Assembly (NCBI GenBank): GCA_037044905.1
Contig: JBAOKB010000052.1
Coordinates: forward strand, 34,805 to 98,804
Source of the DNA: Hortaea werneckii
Lineage: Eukaryota > Ascomycota > Dothideomycetes > Mycosphaerellales > Teratosphaeriaceae
Direction: 5' to 3'
DNA length: 64,000 nt
The notes beneath the pieces are model-generated. The model ran no database searches and was not told the DNA's origin. It saw only the letters and a program-made list of their open reading frames with translations. A program made the translations under genes and the position numbers. Positions 18,710 through 30,961 of the stretch are shown in pieces; the stretch's first letter is position 1, and every line of letters begins with the position of its first letter.

Positions 18710-20380
18710 ATGAAGGCTTCTCTCTACTCTGTTGCGGCGGCAGCTGGTACTGCCGCTGCTCAGCAGTCCGCTTGGGGTCGCTGCGGCGGCAAGGGCTGGG
18801 ACGGTCCCACGCAATGTGTGGATGGCTGGACTTGCCATTCTTACAACGAGTACTACTCTCAGTGCATTGAGGGCAGCGGCTCGGCGGCGGCCAGCACCGG
18901 TACCGGTGTCTCGTCTCCCTCTTCGAATGGCACGTCCTCGGTCTCAGCTGTGACATCTGCACCAGTAAATGTGACTTCTGCAGCTTCGAGCGCCACCTCT
19001 GCCGCAGCTGGTGGCGATGACGAGGATGAGGCTTGCGAGACCACCATCACCCTGACCTCTTCCAGCCTCCCATCTTCCTCCGCCGGTGCTCCGAACTTCT
19101 ACACTGGACCGGCCTCGAGTGCCTCGGCACCAGCTTCTACGAGCGCAAAGGTCGCTAGCTCATCCGCCGCGGGCTTCACGAGCTCGGCGGTCACCAGCTC
19201 TGCCCCAGTTGCGTCCAGCTCCTCTACTGCCGCTGCTTCTAGCTCTCAGGTTGCGAGCAGCGCAGCTGTCAGCACCTCAGGCAACGCTGCTACCACTTCT
19301 TCCAGCTCTTCCTCATCTTCCGGCACTGTGAAGTACGCTGGCGTCAACATTGCTGGTCTGGATTTCGGCTGCTCTACAGACGGCACCTGCACTGTCTCTG
19401 GCGTGACCGACCCAGGTGATGATGGCATCTCCCAGATGAAGCACTTCGTCAACGACGACGGGCTCAACGCCTTCCGCTTGCCAGTTGGTTGGCAGTATCT
19501 GGTCAACGACAACCTTGGTGGCACCCTCGACAGCTCGAACTTCGGCACCTACGACAACTTGATGCAGGGCTGCTTGGACATCGCCGAGCTGTGCATCCTT
19601 GATGTCCACAACTACGCCAGGTGGAACGGCCAGATCATTGGCCAGGGCGGTCCCACCAACGAGGAGTTCGCTAGCCTGTGGAGCCAGCTGGCTACTAAGT
19701 ACGCCGGCAACGACAAGGTTGTGTTCGGTGTAATGAACGAGCCCCATGACGTTGACATCGACAGCTGGGCGGACTCTGTCCAGGCTGCCGTGACCGCCAT
19801 CCGCAAGGCTGGTGCCACCTCGCAGAAGGTAAGACCTCTGGATATCTCTCTTGCTCTTCAAAAAAAAAAAAAAAAAAAAAAAAGCACAATGCTAATCTGA
19901 CGATTCCTTTAGATCCTCCTCCCTGGCAACGACTGGACCCACGCTTCCATGTCGGTCTCTGACGGCTCTGCTGCCGCTCTCAACAAGATCACCAACGAGG
20001 ATGGCTCGACCGACAACCTCATCTTCGATGTGCATCAGTACCTCGACTCCGACGGCTCGGGCACCCACACTGAGTGCACTACGTCCAACGCCGACACCTT
20101 CAAGAGCTTCGGTGACTGGCTCCGCGAGAACAACCGCCAGGCCATGTTGACTGAGACTGGCGGTGGCCCGAACGCCGACAGCTGCTTGACCAACCTGTGC
20201 GAGCAGTTCGAGGTGCTCAACAACTACTCTGACGTCTACCTTGGCTGGACCGGCTGGGCCGCTGGTGCGTTTGCGCCCAGCTACGAGATCAGCGAGACTC
20301 CGTCTGGCAGCCCTGGCTCGTACACCGACCAGCCGCTTGTCAAGCAGTGCATTGTTGGCAAGTTCACTGGCTCTTCCTAG
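18710..20380 (+). CDS. Secreted endo-beta-1,4-glucanase, CBM1 plus GH5
   Basis: Exons 18710-19828 and 19913-20380 give 528 aa. Signal peptide MKASLYSVAAAAGTAAA. Residues about 20-53 are a fungal cellulose-binding CBM1 (WGRCGGKGWDGPTQC, then CHSYNEYYSQC). A Ser/Thr/Ala linker of about 150 residues, surely O-glycosylated, leads to a GH5 domain from VKYAGVNIAGLDFGC. The catalytic acid lies in FGVMNEPHD and the nucleophile in MLTETGGG; the histidine motif DVHNYARW is also present. The arrangement matches family GH5 subfamily 5 cellulases such as Trichoderma EGII, which cut internal bonds in cellulose. The intron (GTAAGA...TTTAG) contains a 24-nt poly-A run. Confidence 0.92.
19860..19883 (+). repeat. 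A24 homopolymer in the GH5 intron
   Basis: An uninterrupted run of 24 A lies in the middle of the 84-nt intron, upstream of the likely branch site (GCTAATCTGAC). Confidence 0.9.
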
Positions 20381-20844
20381 ATGCGGCGTGATGCGCTGCT
20401 GAAGGTGTAGGATTGTGGTATACGGTGGACTGATTGGGGATGAAGGGGCCGCATTGCCTCGCTTTTGCTTTCTGTAGATATACTTTTGCCTTATTTCAAT
20501 TCATCACGGCCGTTCAATTATATTTGATTGCCTCTCACGTGAACGAAAGTGCATTTCTCGCATAGATGTAAATAGGCACCTGCCCTCATTTGATTGAATT
20601 TAGAGACCTTAAGCATCGGCGTACCTGCCTATTCTGCTATATGGGTCACAGTAGTGGCAACCTTGTTTGCGGCAAGCTTGTTTGCCCCGTGAACATCATG
20701 CCAACGATGCTATTCACTGCTACGTAGCTCCACACACCTACTCAGCTGAGACCTGGCATTTTATGTTATGATATAGTATTGATCACGCTTCTGATACCTA
20801 CTTCTGATAGGCTGTTACATCACGATTTCCTGAGCAACAGCAGA
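20381..20844. other. Intergenic 20.4-20.8 kb
   Basis: Holds the GH5 gene's 3'UTR and the acid-phosphatase promoter. Nothing else seen. Confidence 0.5.
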
Positions 20845-22374
20845 ATGACTACTCTCCAACCTCGTCCGCCGTACACCTCCGACGAACTCTCCTCCCTCTA
20901 CCCATCCCATCTCGAACTCCAACAGGTACAGATAATCCTCCGTCATGGCGAGCGCACGCCAGTCTCTGCTCGTTTTAAGAACGCCGGCCTGCCCGCCTAC
21001 TGGCCCTACTGCGAAGCCGCACGAAACTTCAAAGACGTAGTCCTCAGCGCTGACCGCAACTGGGATACTTTGCACTGGCGGAGAAGACTAGAGACTTTCA
21101 CGGGAAACGGCAATGACAGCCCAGTCCTCTCTCAGGGACCGGGAAGGGAGGTCGATGCCATATGTCAGCCCGGCGAGCTGACGGATCGGGGACGCGAAAC
21201 CACTTTGGCACTTGGCGAGAGGGTCAGAAGGTTATATGTCGATCAACTTGGCTTTCTTCCGGCAGCTATGGATAACGCGTCTGCTAACATGGTATACTTG
21301 AGAAGTACTCCAATTCAGCGCGCACTGGAGAGCACGCAACAGGCATTCACGGGACTCTATCCTGCACAGACACGCTCTGCTGACTTCCAGCCTCCTGATA
21401 TCGTGACAAGAGCGATGCAAGACGAGGTCTTGTTTCCAAATGAGGGAGGGTGTAAGAGGTTTGCCCAGCTTGCGACTGCGTTCGCAGATCGGACAGCAAA
21501 GGTGTGGAACGAGAGTCCCGAGATGGCACATATCAACAAAAGGATAGGCAAGTGGATGCCGAAGGAAAGCTCAGTGGTCAAAATCGACAGTCATCCGCGA
21601 TTGAGCGGTATCATGGACACTGTGAATGCCACGCTAGCACATGGAACGGCGACCAAGCTGCCATCTGAGTTTTACGAAAGGGAAGTAGTGGCGAACATTG
21701 ATCGCATATGCACAGAGGAATGGTTTATAGGATATCAGGAGAGCAACGAGTACCGAAAACTAGGTATTGGAGCATTGATTGGCGATTTGACTCAGCGTAT
21801 GGTTGAGCATGTAAACGGTAGTGCTGCGAACACCCAACCAGGAGAGTTCAAGTTAAGCCTAGCGGGCTGCCACGATACCACCATTGCTTCTGCACTGTCA
21901 TCGCTTGGTGCTTTTGATGTCGCCTCCGACAAGTGGCCAAATTACACGTCTTCAATAGCCTTCGAGCTCTTCAAGCGTAAGCCTTCCGCAAGCACTTCAA
22001 CAACGCAGCAACCAGCAGGCACGACTGGAACTATCTGGCCATCGAAGGAGAAGACCTGGTGGTATGCTCTATTCTCTTCTCCTAAGCCAACCACGACTGC
22101 AAGAACACCTCTCGCGGACCTCCCGTCCTCTGAACAGAGCAAACTGGACGAATACTTTGTACGGCTCCGCTACAATGACAAGCCCGTCACGCTCCCATAC
22201 TGCCAGCAAAAAAGAGAGCGACATCTCGATGGTGACGAATCTTTCTGTACACTGGCAGCTTTCAAGGAGGCGGCAGATAGCATCACGCCGAAAGACTGGA
22301 AGACAGAGTGTAGGAGCAATCTTGGCGAGCCAGCTTTCAAACCGATCATTGAGAGGCCTCCCGGAGTGGCGTAA
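20845..22374 (+). CDS. Histidine acid phosphatase (branch 2), intracellular type
   Basis: 509 aa from the ATG at 20845, intronless. The signature RHGERTP is at residues 33-39 and the proton-donor pair HD (GCHDTTIASAL) at about 343, the two halves of the histidine acid phosphatase active site. No signal peptide, so unlike fungal phytases this is probably not secreted. The lack of a leader and the length resemble the lysophosphatidic-acid phosphatase (ACP6) and acid phosphatase 2 group, which dephosphorylate lipid or small phosphomonoesters. Residues about 385-430 are a Thr/Pro-rich loop before a conserved C-terminal part ending in a Cys-containing FCTLAAFKE segment. Confidence 0.85.
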   Translation: MTTLQPRPPYTSDELSSLYPSHLELQQVQIILRHGERTPVSARFKNAGLPAYWPYCEAARNFKDVVLSADRNWDTLHWRRRLETFTGNGNDSPVLSQGPGREVDAICQPGELTDRGRETTLALGERVRRLYVDQLGFLPAAMDNASANMVYLRSTPIQRALESTQQAFTGLYPAQTRSADFQPPDIVTRAMQDEVLFPNEGGCKRFAQLATAFADRTAKVWNESPEMAHINKRIGKWMPKESSVVKIDSHPRLSGIMDTVNATLAHGTATKLPSEFYEREVVANIDRICTEEWFIGYQESNEYRKLGIGALIGDLTQRMVEHVNGSAANTQPGEFKLSLAGCHDTTIASALSSLGAFDVASDKWPNYTSSIAFELFKRKPSASTSTTQQPAGTTGTIWPSKEKTWWYALFSSPKPTTTARTPLADLPSSEQSKLDEYFVRLRYNDKPVTLPYCQQKRERHLDGDESFCTLAAFKEAADSITPKDWKTECRSNLGEPAFKPIIERPPGVA

Positions 22375-23018
22375 GGTGCATTTCTGCGAAGAGTGCACTT
22401 GGGGGAAGTCGATGCCTGACGATAGAAGACTGCGATATAGATACCCTAGACAGATTTACCAAAAGCCTCTTTCAAAGCTCCCTGCTACTGCCGGATCAGC
22501 CGCTCCACAATCGACGAACAAGGTGACTCGACGACTCTGTTACTATTACCAGCTCTCAATTCAATCGACAGATTGAAATCAACCACCGCTACCGGTGCCC
22601 GCCTTCGCCGACCATCAATCGTCAACTCAGCCGTCGAGCGGAGCCGGCCGAAGGATTGTGGCTAGGTCCACCATGACTTGCATCCGGCCACACCCGGCGA
22701 TCGTACTCTCTCGTAACAGATGCATTCTTCTTCCTGCTCATCCTCGAGAAGTACGTATATTGAAGATAATTGCTTCCGCTCTCGCGGGTAAGCTGTTGTC
22801 ATTCTTCAACCATTCTCTCGGCGGCTCACGGTTGAGGTCGGGGACATTGAATATAAGAGTTCTGCAGTTAAGTCACAACGAATGCCTTTCCTCCATCCTA
22901 TGCTTCTCTTTGATCTACATTACACCAAGTCGCAAAGCTCGAGGTAGTAGTAGTACGTTCCAGAATAGAGGAGCTACTGCCAAATCTCTACACATCCCTA
23001 CCTCAGCTCTTGAACTCT
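22375..23018. other. Intergenic 22.4-23.0 kb
   Basis: Several overlapping short frames but none with conserved features or a good start. Treated as 3'UTR plus the promoter of the next plus-strand gene. Confidence 0.4.
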
Positions 23019-24512
23019 ATGCCAGGAGAGCATAAGATCAACACCCGTGCGACGAACGTATCTCCATCGCATAAACCATTCAATTCGCCACCACTTTCCA
23101 ACGGACCTGCTCTCCAACGCGACCAACTTCACACAATGGGCACGACAACTTATACTCAGCCTTTCAAGCAAGGTTTCGCTCACGCACCCACCACCAATAC
23201 TACCACTGCACCCGCAGTCAGCAAGCCCTGGTACGCTTCTCTCGACAGCCTACCGGAGTCTGGAAAATTCAATGGAGGCAACATCGACATTCCATCTCAG
23301 CACCGTACCTCCGATGACCGTCAGCCAACATCACCACCGCAGGCGCAAATGAGGACAAGAAGGTTTTCCAACGCTGAGATCGAACGGGTGATCGAAGAGG
23401 AACTTGAGATCGCGGACGATATCCCCGCACCGTGGCCTTTGGAGTTTGAGGAAGCGAGTCCGCCTAATAGTAAGTTGCCCCTTGAATAAAACTGAATACA
23501 CGTCCTTCCGAATTGGTTGGGGCAAAGAATCAGGGCCGTTGAAAGTTGAAAAGCTTTCTTCGCTTACCCACCACCTGGACCCGTGAATCAAAACTCCACC
23601 AGACACCAACTGACACGAGAAACCATAGGAAACCACCACCGCTCCCCAACCATAGCAATCCCAGTAACAGACCTCCGCAACCACCATGGAAGAAGAATCT
23701 CGCACATCGAACTCCCCTCACCGAAATCGCCTCCCAAAACCACAAAACCTCCTGTCAACAACCCTTCCCACCCCCAAGCAAAAGACTCACCGACCTCTCC
23801 AACCCAGCAACATCACCCCCACCCCACAGGACGAGGAAGGGACCACTATCCCCGCTTCAACCCCCCAACAACAACAACAACACTCAACCCCAACACCCAA
23901 CCCCCCACCCAAGAAGCTAATACCCCACGCCCACCCAAAGCCATCCGCAAAGCCACAAGACAAGAGCAGGAACCCCTGCAATTCCCCCTCGAAGTCGAAG
24001 CGCCGTCGCAGGTCGAGAAGGCCGGGGCGTGGTGTACGGCTTCTTCTTGTCCTTCTAGTGCTGCTGCCGCTTTTCCTGCCCGGGGTGGTACATCGGTTGG
24101 GGGAGGACGGGGACGGGGAAGTGGTCGAAGGGGGTCCGCTGGGACCGATGATCCAGTCGAGGGAGACTGGGAAAGGGAAGAGGGACAAGAGGGAGAAGGA
24201 GGAGAGGGAGGAGACGAGGACGACGGGGGAAATGGTATGCGTCAGGGGAGGGGGAGGAAAGATAGCGGAGCCGGCCCAACCACGACAGCGACACCAGTGA
24301 CACTTGTAAATTGCGGCGGAGACAGTGGGGACGATTTCCCGCGAGGAGGTCTGCTGAGGCACTGCGACCGCGCAGACGCGCAAGTGGTTTCCGGCGGGGC
24401 GGGGCCGACGAGGTGTTTTTGCGGTCTAAGCCGGGCGGGCGAGACTGCTCTGGGGGAAGGGATGAGGATAAAAGGCAGAGGAGGAGGCGGGAGGGGAAGG
24501 TTGGATTGGTGA
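23019..24512 (+). CDS. Low-complexity hypothetical protein, two exons
   Basis: Exons 23019-23469 and 23629-24512, intron GTAAGT...CATAG, restore one frame for 444 aa. No family recognised. The first exon encodes a disordered N-terminus and a short acidic helix (RRFSNAEIERVIEEELEIAD) followed by PAPWPLEFEE. The second exon is Pro/Thr/Asn-rich, then Gly/Arg/Asp-rich. Two other plus frames are also long and open over 23686-24300 (one would give a 22-residue hydrophobic stretch after RRRRSRR) because the DNA is compositionally extreme, so the reading frame of the 3' half is uncertain. The start could instead be the ATG at 23136. Confidence 0.45.
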
Positions 24513-24992
24513 GGAGTGGAAATTGGTTTGACGGAGGGAAAGAATGGGTCAATATGTTTTTTTAGGAACTATGAGATTTTCTTTTATTTTAATCTTTGTT
24601 TTTTTTTTTTTTTGCCCCTCTCTCTATCACACTCGCACGCGGCTCACTTTCTTTCCAATCCTTCTTTTGCTATTCCCGCTCCTAAGAAATGAATACGATA
24701 GTGCTGCACTGTGTGGGAAAATCACAAGTGAAAAGTGAAAAGACAAGAAAACCAAGCACATTTATCCTCTACACGAAAAGCTTGCCTGGCAAGATGGGAA
24801 GAGTGATAGTAAGGACAATTGAGTATATGTGACACTTCTAATGGATAGTCTATCCAACCCTTCCTTTCCTTCCTCTCCCCTACGAATCATGTAAATCGTA
24901 CAATCTAACGCGCTAAGTCTTCTAAACCGAGCAAAGAGAGCAGAGCAAAATATTACACATGCAACTGCCAGAGAGAGAGGGGGAGGGGAAAA
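24513..24992. other. Convergent 3' regions, 24.5-25.0 kb
   Basis: Tail-to-tail spacer between the hypothetical gene and MSS51. Contains a T15 run near 24599-24613, and short A/G-rich stretches. No gene seen. Confidence 0.5.
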
Positions 24993-26711
24993 TTACTGCC
25001 TAATCACGCCACCCTCCCCCTCACCCTCCCCTTGCTCCTCCCGTCCAGACCCCGCAGCAGCAGCACCAACACCCCGTCCCCGATACTCATCCGCCTCATA
25101 CCTCTTACCCCTAAAACCCCAAACGCCCCAATTCCCCGCACTCACATCCCCCGCAGGGTCCAAATCATTCAGATCCCAGCGCAGACTCCTAAAGCGGTTT
25201 TCCTGGGGCTGCAACATGACATCCGCCTCGCCCCGGCTCTTCTCCTCCACCCACGCGATATCCCGATGCATATCGAAGTCCGTGTAGCCGGTGCAGATGA
25301 TGGGGACTTTGGTCTCGAGGAGTTGGGGGAGAGTGTGTTCCCATTCGTGCGAGGAAGCGGGATGGCCGAGGCCCGGGTGGAAGAGGACGAAGGCGTCGAA
25401 GTACGGGTCGTAAGGGGCGAAGGCTTGCGCGGCGTGCAGCGTGTGGAAGTACTCGACGTAGGTGGAAATTTTCATCTGGCCGCCGAGACGGTCTTCGATG
25501 ATGGCGCCCCAGGGGTTGGAAGGGGTGCGGGGTGGGAGGGGGAATTCGGCGTCCCGATTCGCCATGCTTTCCGGCCCGATGAAGATTAAGTGGAAAGTGG
25601 CGCGGGGGAAGAGGTGGGAGAGTTGGATCCAGACTTCGCGGGGCAGGGAGGATTCGGCGCGGGCGCCGAGGATGAAGAGTCGGACGGGAGGCGGGTTGGG
25701 ACGGAGGCCTTTGATGTCGGTTCCGGCGCCTGTGCGGGGTGGGTGGAGGGTGTATCTGAGGGCTGGAGGGGAGATTTAGCTAGGAAGGAGCTAGAGGGGT
25801 GGTCGATGAAGTGATGAACAAGATGTGTGCGAAATGGGGCAGTGGAAGTGGAAGGTAGTAATGCGAAATGGAGACTCACCACTTAAACTCCTTAATCCTT
25901 CCGCAGTCAATCCATTCTTCAATCCATACGGACTCAACTCATGCAACACACTCCCAATCGTAACCGGATACGTCAACAGCCTGGTTACCTGACGCATACT
26001 CCTCTCCTCGTTCACAGCATTGAACTCGCGCGAATAGAGCATAGTGTCCCAATTGGTCAGATTGACCTGGGCCTCGTCCAGCTGGGGACCGGGGTACTCG
26101 AATTCCGGGAAAAACCTCCCACTGAGGAGATCGTGGTCATCCTCGTTGATCTGGCGGAGCACGTCGCAGACCTCGAGATGGCTGGCGTAATCGTCCGCGA
26201 AGTGCTCGGCGCAGCAGGAGACGGGGATGCCGCAGTCGGGACACTCGTGGCGGACATGGGCTGGGGGCATGCCATTGTGGGTGGACTTGTGCTGTTCGGG
26301 ATCGACGGGAGAGGTGGCGGCCCGGGTCGGTTGGTGCGAAGGGTGCGGACAGTAGGCGTTCTGTCTCATGAAGGCGGCGCGACGGCGGATCTCCGGGGCG
26401 GGGGAGTGGGTGAAGGAGTGGAAGAGGTTGTTGGGTTGGAGGAGGACCCGTTTTTCTTGCCGGACATTCTGGGCTTCTTTGTCGGTGGTGCGGCCGCGGA
26501 CATCGTGGTATGGGGCGGCACCGGTGGGTTGAGGTTCTTGCTGAACGGGAGGGGCGGATTGGCGGGATGTGTGGTGGATGTTCCGGCGGGTGGGCTGTTT
26601 CGGGGCGGACGAGGAAGTGAAGGCGCGGCGGGAGGAGACAGGCAGCGAGCGGGGGGTGGTGGAGCTCAAAGCACGCCGCAGACAGCGGGCACAGACGGTG
26701 TTGGTTGCCAT
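24993..26711 (-). CDS. mss51: MSS51-like mitochondrial translational activator
   Basis: Exons 25880-26711 and 24993-25762 (intron GTGAGT...TCCAG) give 533 aa. The N-terminus is Arg/Ser-rich without acids for about 60 residues, as in a mitochondrial presequence. A zinc-binding MYND-like block follows: CPDCGIPVSCCAEHFADDY with a further Cys near residue 180. The C-terminal half carries the MSS51 C-domain blocks (FPEFEYPGPQ, NLTNWDTMLYSR, RLLTYPVTIGSVLHE, LFILGARAESSLP, HPGLGH, PIICTGYTDFDM). In yeast Mss51 drives COX1 mRNA translation and binds new Cox1. Two Cys-Pro dipeptides (YCPHPSH at 121 and CPDC at 157) sit where yeast Mss51 has heme-responsive CPX motifs. The C-terminus ends in a Gly/Glu-rich tail. 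Confidence 0.85.
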
Positions 26712-27109
26712 GGTGGACGGTTCCTGTCGTCTCTGCTATGCCCCTGCCGGATGTCTAGGTACCTATTCAGGTAGGCAAGCAGGTGCTGTAGAGATGCATA
26801 TACAAGACGTCAGCGCATCTCGCCGCCTTTGCCCGATGGGGGAGTCAGGTCCGCTCCACAATCACCAAGCGGATCGGACCACGGACAGTAGTGCTTGACT
26901 CGCGATACCTGCCCGGCTCTGTCGCAAAAGTGAACGCGATCTACAGTACATACCTTTTAGCTGGTACCGGACAGTGGGAGAGTGATTACCTACCTTGAAC
27001 AACCTCCGCCACCTCCTCCCTCCTACGCCGCTATCACCACCCCTCCCTCCCCCTCCCCCTCCGTCGCTTCTTCGATTGTCTCTCCCTCTTCCTCTTGGCA
27101 CCGGCCATC
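26712..27109. promoter_or_regulatory. Divergent promoter MSS51 / RSE1
   Basis: 398 bp between two head-to-head conserved genes. The RSE1-proximal 120 bp are strongly C/T-rich (repeated CCTCCC units), typical of fungal housekeeping promoters and leaders. No TATA box evident. Confidence 0.5.
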
Positions 27110-30100
27110 ATGGCCAACGTGCAACAAACCCAATCCTTCTACGCCCTCACTCTCACCCCGCCTTCCGCGCCTTCGTGTTCCGTTACCTGCAATGCCATTC
27201 CCGGCTTGAAGACGCAGGATCAGCAGATCTTCGAAGCCCGCGGCCAACGTATCTACCTGCACCGCATCATCGAGAACGAAGACCGCTCCGAAGTAAAACT
27301 CTCCACAGTCCTCGACCAGGATGTCTTCGGTATCATTCGCGGCGTGTCCGCGTTCCGGATTCCAGGGACAGCGACCGACCAGCTGGTGGTGAGCAGCGAC
27401 AGTGGCCGGATGAGCATGCTGAACTATGACGCCGACAAAAACGCTTTCCGGCGCGTCCACCTCGAGACATTCGGCAAGAGCGGAGTGCGACGGACGGTCC
27501 CAGGTCAGTATGTCGCGTCAGATCCGCGTGGAAGGTGTCTTATGTTGGCGAGCACGGAGAAGAATAAGGTCGTGTACATGGTGAACCGCGAGCCGGACAG
27601 CACCATTCGTATCTCAAGTCCGCATGAGGCCAACCAGTGGGCGAGTTTATGTTTTGGCATATGTGCGTTGGATACCGGGTGGGAACATCCCATCTTTGCC
27701 GCTCTCGAGGTGGACTACAGCGAAGCAGAGGCGGATAGCAGTGGCATTGAGTACGAGAGACGGGAAAAGCATTTGGTATATTACACGGTGGATCTCGGGT
27801 TGAACCATGTGATCAAGAGCTGGAGCGATACCGTCGATTACAGCGCAAACAAGATCTTTGGCGTACCCGGTGGCCAGGATGGACCGAGTGGAGTGTTGGT
27901 CTGCTGCGAAGGACGGATATATTACCGTCACGACAAGGCTGAGGGCTTGTCCATTCCCATTCCACGCCGCTCAGGACCAACCGAGGATCCCGAGCGAAAA
28001 CGCATCATTGTTTCCGGCTGTCTGCACCTTTCCAAGGCCCGGCACGAATTCTTCTTCCTCCTCCAGACCGAAGATGGCGACGTCTTCAAGCTCACTCTCG
28101 ACATGGCCGAAGATGCACAGGGCCGTCGCACCTCTCAACCCGTCAGGATCAACCTTAAATACTACGAAACCTTCCCGGTGGCAAAGACGATGCTGCTCAT
28201 CCGCAAGGGTTACATCTACACCGCCTCGGAACATGGCGACAGCAAACTCTACCATGTCAATGACCTCGCTGAAGACATGGACTTCGAACCTCACAACAAC
28301 TTCTCCTCTGACGACGTGTCTCCTGACCCCGCCGACGCCTATACACCTACATTCTTCAAACCACGCGGCCTGACGTTTACTTCCCTTGCTGCTACACAAC
28401 CCTCTCTCCATCCCTTAATGAAAACTAAGGTTGACAATCTCACTGGAGAAGACGCCCCTCAGATATACGCCATCCAGGGTTCGGGCGCCAACTCCCGCTT
28501 CAAAACTCTCCGTCATGGCCTCGAGGTGCAAGAGATTGTCAGCTCGCCGCTAGGCAACATCCCCTTCGACAACCTCTGGTCGCTCAGACATCGCGCCTCA
28601 GATGATTACCACTCCTACCTCCTCCTCAGCTCGGCCTACGGCGACAAAACCATCGTCCTCAGCATTGGCGATGAAGTCGAGACGATGGAAGACTCCCCTT
28701 TCCTGACCAATCGTGCGACCGTCACTGCCCAAACCATGGGCGATGCTACCCTTGTCCAAGTGCACGCCCGTGGCGTCCTGAGTATCCTCGAAAGCGGCGC
28801 CGTAAACGAGTGGCCCTCACCCGCCCACCGCACTATCGTCGCCGGCAGCGCCAACAGCCGCCAACTCCTCCTCGGCCTGTCCTCTTCCGAACTCGCCTTC
28901 TTCTTCATGGGCGACGACGGCGTCCTGAACCAATTAGAAGAGATGCCGGAAATGTCCGGCAAGATCACCGCGCTCGCCGTCGGCGCTACCCCTCCAGGAC
29001 AACTTCAAGCCAAATTCGCCGTCGTCGGCTGCGACGACTGCACCATCCGCGTCATGTCCATCGAGCTCGACTCCCCCCTTGAACCCAAATCCGTGCAAGC
29101 CCTCTCGGCCATGCCGACTTCCATCGAAGTCGTCTCCATGCGCGACCCGAGCTCCGGGACCCTGACCAACTACGTCCACATCGGTCTGCAATCGGGCCTC
29201 TACCTCCGTGCGACCATCGACGAAGTCACCGGCGAGCTAGGCGAAGTGCGCACGAAATTCCTCGGCGCCAGACCTACCCGGCTCTTCCCTGTCGACGTGC
29301 CCGGCCAGGCGCAGCACGCAGACGATGCCGCATCTTCCTCCGCCATCCTCGCCGCTTCTTCCCGTCCCTGGCTAGGCTATAACCATCCCGTCTCGGACCT
29401 CTACACGCTCGCGCCGCTCGTGACGTCGCAGCTCGAAGCCGCGCGGCCGTTTGCCTCGGAGCACCTCAAGGGTCTCTGTGCCGTGCAAGGCGGCAACCTA
29501 TTGATCTTCGGCGTCGAAGGGGTCGAGGGCGGGTTATTAAGTTCGAAGGATATCCCACTGAGGTATACACCCCGCGCCATGAGTCGGAATCCCTGGCTTC
29601 CGGTCTGGTATGTGGCGCAGGCGGAGGGGAACACCTTGAGCGAGGGGACGAAGAAGGGGTTACTTGAGGGTGCTGGGGCGAAGAAGGAAGAAGAGGGGCA
29701 GAACGGAGCGGAAGTCAAGATGGAGGATTCTGCCGAGGGGGAGATGTCCCCCGCCGAGCTGGAGAGGCATCTAGGTCTCTCGCGTGCGCCGGGCCATTGG
29801 GCCAGTTGCGTACAGGTCGTTGATCCGACGGCCGAGGAGCCGGTGTGTACGCTTGAGCTCGGGGAGAATGAGGCCGCGCTGTGCTGTGCTGCTGTCCCGT
29901 TTGAGAGCAAGGAATGGGATATTTACCTCGCGGTGGGCACGGGACAGCATTTGAGACCTGGTGAGCCGGTCGTGGGGGAGAAGCCGAAGGGGTTCGTGCA
30001 TATTTATCGGATTAGTGAGGAGGGAAGGAAGATTGAGTTGGTGCATAAGGTAAGTCTAAGTCATGACTCCTCTCGACAGGGAGACATCCAAATGAGGTTG

Positions 30101-30961
30101 CCGTTCAGCAGATCACTAACATCACCATCTTAGACCCCCTTCCCAACCCCAATCTACGCCCTCCACCCCTTCCACGGCCGCCTCGCCATCGGCGTAGGCA
30201 ACGAACTCTTCATCTACGACCTCGGCCTGAAATCCCTCCTCCGCAAATCCCGGGGAACCGTAGTCCCCAACCTCATCACCTCGATCGACTCGCGCGGCAA
30301 CCGGCTCATCTGCGCCGACATCTCGGAATCCCTGACCTTCATCGTCTTCAAGCCCACGCACAACCGGCTGATCCCCTTCGTGGACGACACGATCCCGCGG
30401 TGGAGCACGGCGCTCAGCGTGCTGGACTACGAAACGGCGGCGGGCGCCGACAAATTCGGGAACCTGTTCGTGCTGCGCGTGCCGGAGCAGGCCTCGAAGG
30501 AATCCGACGAGGAAGGTGTCGGGGGGTATATCTCCAACGAACGCTCCTACCTGAACGGAACCCCCTACCGGCTCGACCTCCGCGCCCACGTGTTTACGAA
30601 CGATATCCCGACTAGTATCCAGCGGACCCCGCTCGTGCCGGGAGGCCAGGACGTCCTGTTTTTCTCCGGTCTGCAGGGCACGATGGGGATCCTCGTTCCC
30701 TTCGTCAGTCGCGAGGACGTCGAGTTCTTCGCGCAGCTGGAGATGCTGTTACGGGCTGAAGACCCGCCGTTAGCGGGCCGGGACCATCTCATGTTTAAGG
30801 GGTATTATGTCCCGCTGAAGGGGGTCGTGGATGGGGATCTGTGCGAGAGGTTCTTACGGTTGGGCATGGATTCCAAGGTGCGTGTGGCGGCGGAGTTGGA
30901 GAGGGAGGTGAAGGAGGTGGAGCGGAAGGTTTTGGAGGTTAGGGGCCGGGTGGCGTGGTAA
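27110..30961 (+). CDS. rse1: Splicing factor RSE1 / SF3B3 (SAP130)
   Basis: Exons 27110-30049 and 30134-30961 (intron GTAAGT...TTAG) give 1255 aa, close to the usual length of about 1200. Diagnostic blocks include QDVFGIIRGVSAFR, HLETFGKSGVRR, VPGQYVASDPRGR, PVFAALE-like IFAALEVDY, KHLVYYTVDLGLNHV and GVPGGQDGPSGVLV. The protein is built of three WD40-like beta-propellers related to DDB1/CPSF160. In the U2 snRNP SF3b complex it scaffolds SF3B1 and supports branch-point recognition. The fungal copy has a Glu/Lys-rich insertion (residues about 860-890) and a single late intron. ATG 27110 is preferred because the frame before it has no other ATG. Confidence 0.95.

Noticed and set aside
25032..25589. 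185-codon plus-strand frame over MSS51 exon 2
   Set aside because: Antisense shadow of a conserved protein domain; composition mirrors the opposite strand.
25941..26774. 277-codon plus-strand frame over MSS51 exon 1
   Set aside because: Gly/Val-rich shadow of the MSS51 coding strand, with no independent features.
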